Part shown: piece after piece, positions 25,501 to 33,927 of the stretch | How positions within the stretch are numbered: position 1 is the first letter of the stretch | Layout: every line of letters starts with the position of its first letter | NCBI GenBank assembly: GCA_020086605.1 | Contig: JACBWW010000016.1 | Location: 3,090,456 to 3,154,455 of the forward strand | Direction of reading: 5' to 3' | From: Lanius collurio | Taxonomy: Eukaryota > Chordata > Aves > Passeriformes > Laniidae | Length of the DNA stretch: 64,000 nucleotides | Position numbers and translations under genes: made by a program | Notes under the pieces: generated by a model | Told to the model about the DNA's origin: nothing | The model's input: only the letters and a program-made list of their open reading frames with translations | The model's database searches: none

Positions 25501-27470
25501 AAAGCTGGGTTTATCAGTATTACAAGTTTTCACCTTTGGGGGAAAAAAAAGCAGCTTCTGTTAGTGACCATCTGTTAGTTTTCTGTCTTTGGAATAATTT
25601 TCTTTCTTTGTCCTAACTTGGAATTGTCCACAGAATAAAGATTCCAAGTTTCTCTCAGCTTTGTTAACTCTTCCTTTTATCTGCTTCACTCGGGGAATAG
25701 CAGATTCATCTAAAGCCTCTATTAAAGCACATTGTTTAGGGAGTGTGACTTTGCTGCTTTCTTCTTGTAATAGTTTTGCCATTTCTTGGGAACATCCCAC
25801 TGTGGGTACTGTCAAACCAGGATTTTCACAAATACTTCATTGTATGATTTAAGGGAGGATAAAAGGAAAAAAACCCAAACCACTGATACTTCTATTTCTT
25901 TGAGGTATCACAGTTTTATATAGGAATAAGAATTAAGGCTGGAGTGTAATCCATTCCCTGTGTGCTAGATTTAAGAGTTTTATAGCTATACTTCCATTAA
26001 AACTCATTTAAGTCTGAAATCTTGCTGAATAATTTGATATAACATTGTAAAAATCATATAAGCCCCCAGTGGATATCATGCAGGTTTATTTGTTAATGTC
26101 AGATATAATTGCTCATCTAATTTCCATCCATCGCATTTTATTTTAAGAATGGAACATCAATTATTTCTTTTTATAGAAAGTTTTTAGCAAGCTATTAAAA
26201 CACGCTGAAAAGGGAAACATTCATGTTATTCACATAGAAGTGGAAGACACAAAGTGAGGATGGGAATACTTGCAAATCTTAAAAGGTTTTGAAGTGCAGG
26301 TCAAATTGACACAGCACATGATGCCTGTGTTTAACAGTACTTAGTGCTGAGCAAATATTGGGTGTTTCAACAGTTAGGCTTACCTGTGAAGCTCCCTGCT
26401 TTTAACTGGAAATTGGGTAATTCAAGTGCCTGCAGCTCAAGTACTGCTGGCTCAGTAAACTTCTGGAAAAAAAGTTCTTTTGATGGCAACGAAAAGCTGG
26501 CAAGCATTTTGGGGACAAGGGTGATAAGTGCCCTCTTGCCTCATGACAGTAAATCTACACAGAAACAGCTCAAGCCCCAGTGCTGAAAGTTCATGTGACA
26601 CTTTGAATACATTCCCTGGTTGCACAAAATTAGTAGAATAATTTAAAAAACTTCTTTACAGATTATTTAAAAGGTGCATAGTATTTTGTTTCTTCTTATT
26701 GGCAAATAGGTTTTTTTAATTGCCTTTCTCATGTCCAAATGAAACAACAGCTCTGAAGAAGAGATACAGGTTGCAGGTGCTGTTTTAGGTGCCCAACCAC
26801 AGTGTCACTGCTCAGAGTTCACAATTATTTCCAATACTACCAGTGAAATCCATTTTCCATTGAAGACAAACACAAAGCTCTGGTGGGTTAAAAAAATATT
26901 TCACTGCATAATTAAGAATATTGGAAACTAACTACAATCAATTTTTCTTGAGTAAATATGTGTCCTGGTAAATTAGGGGCACCTTCACAACAGATGCTTT
27001 TTGTAGATTTCGGGTATGTTATGACAGCAATTCATAATTATCCATCCTGTCTTTGTGCCAAAAAATCATGCTGATGAGATTCACTTAAACATAATGAAGA
27101 CTTTGGAAAGAAAAGCAAAACTCCCAACTACTTAGCGAATATCAGTTACACTTTTCCAAACCGTTGCCATAGCATAGTAATAACTATTTTATGATCTTAC
27201 TAAATAATAATTAAAATTCCCAGTATCTGTCTAGCATGATTAAAGTCATTATGAGGCTTCCTAGTATGGCAGCATCTCAAATTATCTTTGCAGCTTTCTT
27301 CTACCTTTGAGAACCAAACAGAATTTTATTTATAGTCCAATTCCAGAGCTGTTGAAGTTGGATAAGGTTTTCCATGTGTGTGTCTTCATTTTCATGAAGT
27401 TAATAACATGCTGTTTAACAGAAACTTTTCCAGCTGCCATAGTGAGAGCTTTATCCAAGACGTTATTTAA
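19516..27470. other. AT-rich non-coding DNA, no gene seen
   Basis: Only short, unrecognised frames are present. Simple repeats include a GA run near 20,525-20,537 and a T20 run at 23,601-23,620. A string close to the palindromic RFX X-box (GTTGCCATAGCATA, against a consensus of GTTGCCATGGCAAC type) lies at 27,163-27,176, about 300 bases before the CpG island. Confidence 0.65.
23601..23620. repeat. Poly-T run (T20) in pyrimidine tract
   Basis: Twenty consecutive T residues lie inside a wider C/T tract from about 23,581 to 23,629. On the minus strand this is an A-rich purine tract. It may be a decayed retrocopy tail, but no associated body was recognised. Confidence 0.9.
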
Positions 27471-27659
27471 AAGGTGCAGACATTGGTTGTATCTTTCTGT
27501 GCGGTTTTGTTTCAGGCGGGTCCGAGGCCGGGCAGGTTTGGGGAGGGCCGGGCTCCGCTGGGGCTGCTCAGGCTCATCAGCGCCCGCTCAGCCCCGCGCT
27601 CACCTGCGAGGGGCCGGGGGTCCCTCACCCTGCGGCAGCCCTGCGCCCTCGGGGGAGGG

Positions 27660-27909
27660 ATGAACTCCGGTCCAGCGCGGCATCGCTTCCCGCAGCACGG
27701 CGGGGGAGCTGGGAAGGGGCACCGAGGTGCCCTCCCGGCGCTCTGCTCCCTCCCTGCCCGTGTGCGGCCCCGGCGGAACCCGGCAGCCCCGCGGGCTCAT
27801 CCTCATCCTCCTCCTCATCCTCCTCCTCCTGCATCCGCCGGCCCGAGCGGGTCACCTGCGCACCCCGCGGAGCCTCGGGTGGCCGCCAGCGTCGGCGCTG
27901 CTCCTGGGG
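27660..27909 (+). other. Candidate first exon, Pro/Ala-rich frame
   Basis: An ATG at 27,660 opens a frame that stays open through the strong donor at 27,910, giving 83 codons plus one base (phase 1). The peptide begins MNSGPARHRFPQ and is rich in Pro, Ala, Gly and Arg, as GC-rich DNA tends to encode. It includes a His/Pro-rich run encoded by the CTC/CAT tract. No domain is seen. A phase-1 exon does not join in frame to the candidate exon at 33,826, so the donor may instead serve a 5' untranslated exon. Confidence 0.18.
27796..27830. repeat. CTC/CAT trinucleotide tract
   Basis: An imperfect run of CTC, CAT and CCT units lies in the CpG island. On the minus strand it encodes an acidic Glu/Asp run; on the plus strand it encodes either a Leu/Ile run or a His/Pro run, depending on frame. 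The hydrophobic Leu/Ile run looks like a signal peptide, but its frame has no ATG start. Confidence 0.8.
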
Positions 27910-27945
27910 GTGAGTAAGGTGTAAATTCCCCTCGAATTTCTGACT

Positions 27946-28029
27946 ATGTTGGAGCTTTTCTGTAACTTTTGCAAGTTTTGCGAGTGTGGCGCCCATGGAG
28001 GGGTTCAAACGCTCCCGGGCACGCAGCAG
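27946..28029 (+). other. Candidate first coding exon, Cys-rich peptide
   Basis: An ATG at 27,946 (A at -3, with an in-frame stop upstream at 27,922-27,924) opens 28 codons that end exactly at a CAG/GTGAGG donor, in phase 0. The peptide starts MLELFCNFCKFCECGAHGG, with four Cys spaced C-x2-C-x2-C-x-C. The phase matches the open frame of the candidate exon at 33,826-33,927, which makes the two a possible pair separated by a 5.8-kb intron. I do not recognise the peptide. The agreement has about a one-in-three chance of occurring at random, so this is a hypothesis. Confidence 0.2.
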
Positions 28030-28139
28030 GTGAGGGGATCCTGGCGGCCCTCACGGCTGAGGGACTTTGGTGCTGCCCTCACCTGTGCCACAGTTACAAA
28101 AAGAAAGCCGAATTCTCAAATTTTGCGTAATTCTTGAAA

Positions 28140-31005
28140 TAGCGTGAGTTTCATTTTCTCCCTTTCAAAATAAAGGTAGGCAAATGGAAAGTCGGGACTG
28201 GATGGTGCCTCATGAGTATTTTCTTGGCATGGGAACTCCCCATGAGTTGGCTGGGGGGCGAGGGGCGTCCTTCTTGGAACTTGTTTGTGTTTATTCTTGG
28301 GAAAATAGATGGGTTTTTTTGTCAATGTGCTCCTGTGTGAATCTTCTTTGTGTTATCTGGTGATTCTTTTCAAACTACTTTCTTTCACATTGTGAATGTT
28401 TTGGTGTATTTGTTCCTTTCTGTTCTGCAAAGCAGACTTGGTCAGCAAAAGAGTGGTTGTAACTTAGTTTCTTTAAGTCAAACGTTCTTGGTTTTTTTTT
28501 TTTTGGTTTTTTTTTGTTTTTTTTAATGCTCTCTCTATCCAGTTGACGTTGAGAGTTGGATTTGTGTTGCTACTTGTTTTGAAAGATGAAGTAAAATAGC
28601 GTTGTATCACCAAAACACTTCTTTCCCCCCACAAAATGGCTCATGGAGATGTCGGGACCATAAGGCTGGGATTTCCAGCCAGAGTTAGAGTGGTAAAGCC
28701 ATTGACTTCTACACAGCTTCTGCTGCTTTCACCTCGATGCTGTCTAAGCTGAGAGAAATAGTGCAGCTGTGTAAATCAATCTTGTTGGTACTGGACATTG
28801 TAGAAAAAACCACCATTCCCTATTTTTTATTTCCGCTCTATATCTTTTATAACTGAGTATCAAATTTCTGTTGACGTAAGTGATGTATTCACGTGCCTTA
28901 CTTCGTGTTCTGCACCTTGCTAAATGCCTAAATTTCAAATGTGTTTCAAGTTTTCAGAAGATGTGTATTTGCATTTATATGTAAAATGGATTGAGACAGG
29001 GGAAGGGTCACCAACTCAGCTGAGTCTCACAGACTTGAGCTTTGACATTTGCTACCAGTGGTATTTGTCATATTTGGTATACTAATGACTCCAGCATTTT
29101 TCTAGAGGTCATTATTTTCCTTTTGGGGGAAATCCTCCACCCCACCACACCCAGGTACATGCAATATTGAGATATAAACATATAAGCATGGCTGCATTTT
29201 AAATATGACAGAGGGGAAAAAGAATTTTCTGGTTCATTAAAAAGTTTCTTTAACTTGAAGGAAGTGGGGAAATTCAAGGTCATGAGAAATAATTTTTTTA
29301 ATGATTCACAGTGAAGCTTAAAGGATGCCTCTGATCAGAAGCATTTGATCTTCACTTTCTGAAGAGCCAAATGATTTTTAAGAGCCAACTGCAAAAGAAT
29401 CATTGATACTGTGAATTTGGCTCATGTGAAGGTTCCACTTGCCCACTTAATGCAAGTAAAGCAGAAAGTAAATTTCTTGAATGATTTTGTGCTTTGGTGT
29501 TTTTTTTTTTTTTTTGTGTATATTATTTAAAATACTTTAAACTGTAAGACTGTGAGTTGTACTTTTTTACCAGGAATTATCTGTGCTTTTCCTGTACACA
29601 AAAGATACATGCACATGTGGAAATTAAGGCATTTAAGACTAATTGTACCAGGGCTAAATGATAGCCAAATCTATACATTATATCAATGATTAACTCTCAC
29701 TTGAGAGATTAGTAATGACTTCTGCTGAATTACACTGATTGTTTTGTCAAACCAAAGTAGTGTTTTCACTATCTGTACCTGCTTTGTGTTAAACCTTGTG
29801 TTTCTGTAGCTGAAAAACTATGATAAGTATTTGTGCTTGAAGTTGGTAGGCAAAAAGCTTTTAATGTCATTTCATTCAGAGAATCACAAGACAGATGAGA
29901 AAATAGGATGACTGCCTACATGTATCTCTCTTTCATGTCAAATTTCCTTTAGGCCTTATTTGTTGCTTGGTTTTCCCATCTGAATAATTGTTTTGTCCAT
30001 CTGCTCCAGTGTGTTCATTGGGGGGCAGCACAGTATTTTCCTAAAGAACATAGAGCAGTTCCTTAAACTTAAAACAAGTAACACTGATAGATACAAGAAC
30101 TTTGATTTATTTTTTTTTTCCAAGAAGCAAACCAATCAGAGACAGAAGTTATTTTGCTTTCCTGTCTCAGGAAAAATACAGGCTTTAATCTCACTTGCAT
30201 TATTATTCTTTTGTTCCAGTCATTAGTGTACAAAATGATATTAATGAAACTGTTACTTTTATGCCTACCTGCAACATTAGTCTAAATCATAATTCGGCTT
30301 TGCTGGTGCTTATCATTTCATTTTTTTTTCTCCTGTTGGGCAGGTGAGAATAAATTGTGATTTTCAGAATTGTGTCTATATTCGAGTATTCATGGACTGT
30401 TCCTGCTTATGTCTGCATAAATATTGACTGCAGTGTCAAGCTTTCATTAGTTTTGTTTTATTTCCTAGTGTTTAATTTCTAAGCAAAAGTGGTTGTTTAA
30501 TTTTTGAAGACTTCAAGAAATTGAATGCCTGATTGAAGTTGCTACCATGTGTGATTTCCTTTTTATGGCACAAGTGCACTATTGAGAAATACACTATATT
30601 AAGTGGGCTTTCTTTTCTGATCTGCAGGAGAGTTAAAAATTCTTAAATACACAGGAATTTTTTTACAGTCAGCTCAGCTGAAGTCTTAATATTTGTGTTT
30701 AGTTCATACTGGCAGATGGAAAATGATATTTGTCGTTATTGCCTTTTCTAAAGCCTTATGTTTTTTCACTGATGCTCATATAACTGATTGTAAATCCAGT
30801 TTCTGTGTGCAGGCCTAGTCAGAATTTCAGGATAATTCTGTAGGTGAACCTTTCCAAGGACTCTTGTCTGTTGTGTGGCCAGCTGAGGCATCTGTGAGTG
30901 CTGTTTGTAAGAACCACTCATAGGAATTCGGGCTCCTGTGTGCCAGAGAGAAGTTCAACTGCTTTCTGCCTGTCACAGTCTGTCTGACAAAGGGCTTATG
31001 GTGAA
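28140..31005. other. AT-rich non-coding DNA, no gene seen
   Basis: T-rich stretches with interspersed G lie at about 28,490-28,524, and a T run at 29,500-29,515. A sequence that is both acceptor-like and donor-like (CTCCTGTTGGGCAG then GTGAGAA) occurs near 30,344. No frame is recognisable. If the CpG-island exon is real, this would be the start of its first intron. Confidence 0.65.
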
Positions 31006-31009
31006 ATGT

Positions 31010-31573
31010 CAAAAGGCTGCTGTGGTTCCACCCCAGCTGGCAACTGAGCCCCCACACAGCCCCTCATTGTTGCATCACCCCCAGCAACACCCTAAACCCC
31101 ATGGGATGGGGGAGAGAGTTGGAAAAGTTAGACAAGTTGTAGGTAAAGAACAAAAGTTTAATAGAAAAAAATAGAAGCTGTGCACGCAAGCAGAGCAAAA
31201 TGAGGAAGTCACTCGCCCTTTCCCACAGGCAGGTGGGTGTTCAGCCATCTCCAGGGAAGCAGGGCTCCACCACTCACAACAGTGACTTGGGAAGACAAAT
31301 TACATCCCTCTGAACATCCCTGCTCCTTCTTTCCCAGCTTTCCATGCTGCCTATGATGCGATGTGGTGTGGAATATCCCTTGGGTCAGTTGGGTCACCTG
31401 TCCCAGCTGCGTTCCCTCCCAGTTTGTTGTGCACCCCCAGCTTCTCACTGCTGGGGCGGCGTGAGAAGCAGGAAAAGCCTTGACTGTGTGTAAGTGCTGC
31501 AGTAGTGGAAACACCCTTGTGTGCAACCCCATCCTACAAATGAGGAGTTCTAGAGAAAATCCTTCAGTGTGCA
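31010..31573 (-). mobile_element. Old avian ERV LTR, minus orientation
   Basis: Read on the minus strand, the block follows the layout of an ERV LTR family that is common in bird genomes. Diagnostic plus-strand strings include TGGAATATCCCTTGGGTCAG, TGTGCACCCCCAG and GTGAGAAGCAGGAAAAGCC, and CAGCCATCTCCAGGGAAGCA further left. The polyadenylation hexamer on the minus strand is ATTAAA (plus-strand TTTAAT at 31,157-31,162). The TATA region found in intact family members appears mutated (TTTCCATGC in place of a TTTATATGC-like string). The left limit is approximate. The right part, from about 31,500, is diverged or deleted. No internal retroviral genes follow, so it is a solo or fragmentary LTR. 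Family recognition is from memory. Confidence 0.8.
31569..31573. repeat. Target-site duplication, left copy (GTGCA)
   Basis: GTGCA directly precedes the TG that opens the 925-bp LTR. The same five bases follow the closing CA at 32,499-32,503. A 5-bp duplication is typical of ERVL-like and many class I insertions; class II elements usually give 6 bp. Confidence 0.8.
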
Positions 31574-32498
31574 TGTTGGGGTTTTGGAAGTTCCCTTTCT
31601 CTTGAGGAATCCTTGAGGAATTTTCTCCCATATATGTTACCGAGGCAACAAATTGCTGGGTACTTGAGAGAAACAAAAGAACTGGCCACGGAGAGGAGGA
31701 GCCCATTTTGGGCTACTGTCCTCACCTGGGTGTGCCCGGGGCTCTGGGCTCGCTGTGGAGACGGGGAGAGAGGCTGCCATTCTCGTCAGCACTGCAGGTT
31801 TCCTGCTGTTTTTCCTCCCTGCTGGAGAAACCCCGGGATCCCAAGCCTGTCCTTCCCTGCCCCTCAGGGAGCTGCAGACCCTGCTGCCTCAGCCCTCGCT
31901 CCTCTGTAGCCCTGCCCGTCCTGCCTGCCGAGACCTCCGGGGATTCCTACCACAGCTCCGCAGCTCGATACATCTCGCCTGCCACCTGGAATTTGTGCTC
32001 CTACTGCTGCCCCAGCCCGCCTGGACAGGAGAGCCCAGACAGACCCCAGGATCAGCTGCCCAGGGAGGTTTGTGAAGCCTTTCTTCCATCCCTTTCCCGG
32101 ATCCCAGGCCGCCATCACTGCGTGCTCCCCGAGCTCTCCCCACAGCGCCCCCTGCAGTCGCGGGGGAACCATCGCACCTGCCCTGCTCACCGGGAGCCGC
32201 CAGCGCCCCTGCCGGCTGTGACTGGAACTGCACCAGAGGGGAAAGGGCCTGACAGCCGAGAGAGGCTGCGCTGGGTTTGTGCTTCTGTTTGCTGTCACCA
32301 CTGTAGTTATTGCTGTTTGTTTGCCTGTTTATATATCTGTATTTTAATAAAGGACTGTTATTCCTATTCTTTATATCTTTGCCTGAAAGCCCCTTAATTT
32401 CAAAATGATAATCATTCAGAGAGAAGGGGGTTGCATCCTTCACTTCAAGGGAGGCTCCTGTCTTCCTTAGCAGACATCTGTCTTTTCAAACCAAGACA
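31574..32498 (+). mobile_element. Complete solo ERV LTR, 925 bp, plus orientation
   Basis: The element opens with TGTTGGGGTTTTGG and closes with AAACCAAGACA, so it has TG...CA ends. It is flanked by perfect GTGCA copies. Its 3' part matches, from memory, a songbird LTR type: an A/T-rich TTTATATATC at 32,328-32,337, then AATAAA at 32,346-32,351, then CTGAAAGCCCCTTAATTTC and CAAGGGAGGCTCCTG. The middle (about 31,700-32,270) is GC-rich with moderate CpG, which explains the long overlapping frames on both strands (up to 229 codons). These are not genes. No gag, pol or env sequence is attached, so it is a product of LTR-LTR recombination. The intact duplication suggests it is younger than the LTR it abuts. 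Confidence 0.88.
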
Positions 32499-32503
32499 GT
32501 GCA
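32499..32503. repeat. Target-site duplication, right copy (GTGCA)
   Basis: Second copy of the five bases that flank the solo LTR. After it the sequence returns to AT-rich non-LTR DNA. Confidence 0.8.
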
Positions 32504-33215
32504 TCATCACTGTTCAACCTATAGATTAGAACACCTAACTCTAATGATATTTTCATCGGCATAAAGTTCCCATTGTCTGAACAAATTAAGGTTCCTTTTA
32601 AACTTTTTCATCCCCTGAGGGGTCTTAGTACTTGTAGTCAGCAGCCACACCATATTTGTGATTCTGTTTAATTATGTGCAATTAATTGGGTCATAGCTCT
32701 GCATGTTGGAAATAATGTTTATAAAGAAAACCTAGTATATCTATAGTAAGTTGCAGGATTTTTATTGTGCCTAATTTCTGTTTCTGGCAGAACTGGGAGT
32801 ACTTACTAGTTAAGAGTTGATGGATTTTTCATTGATGTTCTGCTGCTTAATTTCAAAAGATGGGATGCATTTTTATCAACTTCAATTTGCCAAAGCGAAC
32901 ATATGCACACTTTAATTGAAATAAAGCAATAATAACATTATGTGCTACTAAAAATATGGCTGCTCCGCATTTATGGGAAAAATGTCAGGCCAAAGATTTG
33001 CATAGTGAAGGATGTACAAAAACAACTCCTTGGAAACACCAAGCAAACAAAAATCCCTTCCAAAAGAACCCCCAAAACAAAACAAACCCCCATGAACACA
33101 CTCATCTAGCTGCTGTGACGATACAGCTATCAGTATGTTCATAGAGAGCTTTCAGATGTTCATGTTGCAGGACTTAAGCAAGATAAATGCACATAAACTT
33201 CTGGAGGCCAGTGAG
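32504..33215. other. AT-rich non-coding DNA, no gene seen
   Basis: A 0.7-kb spacer between LTR blocks. It holds an A/C-rich patch at about 33,016-33,095 with repeated AAAACAAA-like units. Frames are short and unrecognised. Confidence 0.65.
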
Positions 33216-33219
33216 CCTG

Positions 33220-33690
33220 CAGTTCTAGGGACTAAGAGTGTCCATTGGTGGGACAGTCCCTAGTACCAAAGGTCCTCCCCAAGTTAGGGAGACAAAGAGA
33301 CATCCCCCAGTTGCTTTGTTTTGTTTGCTATGTTAATGTACCCCAGTTCTGCTCCCCTGCTTGGCCTCCATGCTGCTTTACACCTAATATGGCCATGCCC
33401 TCAGAGTTTCCCCACTGGCTCCCATTCCCTAGTGCTGCCTGTGTGGTGCCCTCCTGCCCTCAGATCACAGGTTCCTGATGCTTGCCCTGGACCCCTTCAA
33501 TGTGTGTGGCTTCATTAAACCCCTCCCATGGAACCCTGCTGGAAGCCCCTTCCCGTCTCCTTGCGGTCACCCTGTGGAAGTGCTGCCCAGTGGGGGTGTG
33601 TGTGTTTCTGCAGGAGGGCAGTGGCCTTGCCAAGGGGCTTCCCATGGGAGACGCTTTTGGAAGGCTGCAGCACCTTTCCATCAGCACCAC
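33220..33690 (+). mobile_element. Probable ERV LTR fragment, plus orientation
   Basis: The block is more GC-rich than its flanks and shows an LTR-like order. A U3-like part contains GGGACAGTCCCTAGTACC. It is followed by ATTAAA at 33,514-33,519 and a U5-like part with CATGGAACCCTGCTGG, CCCGTCTCCTTGCGGTCACC and GGAAGTGCTGCCC. The motif order AATAAA/ATTAAA, GGAACCCTG, CTCCTTGCG is familiar from bird LTRs. I could not find matching target-site duplications, and both ends are approximate. The many overlapping frames here on both strands are unsupported. Confidence 0.5.
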
Positions 33691-33825
33691 GACACAAACT
33701 GCCTTTGAACACAGCTGATAGCAGTGACCTTTCCATATTTTACCATCCAGAAATAACCAAGATGCACCAGTTTATATAAGCACTAATAAATGTTTGAGAA
33801 CTTATTTAATATCTTTTTTTTTCAG
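33691..33825. other. Spacer between LTR block and candidate exon
   Basis: AT-rich sequence ending in a T-rich pyrimidine tract (CTTTTTTTTTCAG) that would serve as the acceptor of the following candidate exon. Confidence 0.5.
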
Positions 33826-33927
33826 TATGGAGGCATTTTGGTAGAATTTAGGAAGTTAAAACTGTCTTTGTTGGATACTTGGGAAACGAAGTGGGGTCTG
33901 CTTGCTCATGGCGGTTGTAACATCAAG
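33826..33927 (+). other. Candidate internal exon (102 bp, 34 codons)
   Basis: The segment is bounded by a good acceptor (polypyrimidine tract ending TTTTTTTTTCAG) and a good donor (AAG before GTAAAGT at 33,928). Its length is an exact multiple of three. Only the phase-0 frame is open throughout: the other two have stops within about eight codons. The peptide begins YGGILVEFRKLKLSLLDTW and ends with GGCNIK. No domain is recognised. The phase matches the CAG/GTGAGG donor of the CpG-island exon at 28,029. Acceptor, donor, length divisible by three and an open frame together make it the best exon candidate in the window, but a lncRNA exon or chance remains possible. Confidence 0.3.

Larger units (their letters stand above)
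27480..28080. promoter_or_regulatory. CpG island, candidate promoter/first exon
   Basis: GC content and CpG density rise abruptly near 27,500 and fall after about 28,080. The sequence is rich in GGGCGG-like, CCGG and GCGC strings, with no TATA box. In vertebrates this is the usual look of a housekeeping or developmental promoter with a first exon. Strong donor consensus sequences lie inside it on both strands. On the plus strand these are GGG before GTGAGTAAG at 27,910 and CAG before GTGAGG at 28,030. On the minus strand they are CAG before GTGAGC (intron starting at 27,603) and AGG before GTGAGG (intron starting at 27,628). The direction of transcription is therefore not decided, and it may be bidirectional. 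The downstream gene is not identified. Confidence 0.7.

Noticed and set aside
27727..27924. Signal-peptide-like frame with a Leu/Ile run in the CpG island
   Set aside because: It begins at GTG with no ATG. The hydrophobic run is only the translation of the CTC/CAT tract, which in other frames gives His/Pro or, on the other strand, Glu/Asp.
27625..28008. 127-codon minus-strand frame with an acidic Glu/Asp run
   Set aside because: It starts at TTG, and the acidic run is the same CTC/CAT tract read on the other strand. A minus-strand donor nearby keeps it possible as a partial exon, but nothing else supports it.
31708..32397. 229-codon plus-strand frame, and 145- and 184-codon minus-strand frames over the same bases
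   Set aside because: They lie inside the GC-rich middle of a solo LTR, overlap each other on both strands and show no domain. Low stop-codon density in GC-rich DNA explains them.
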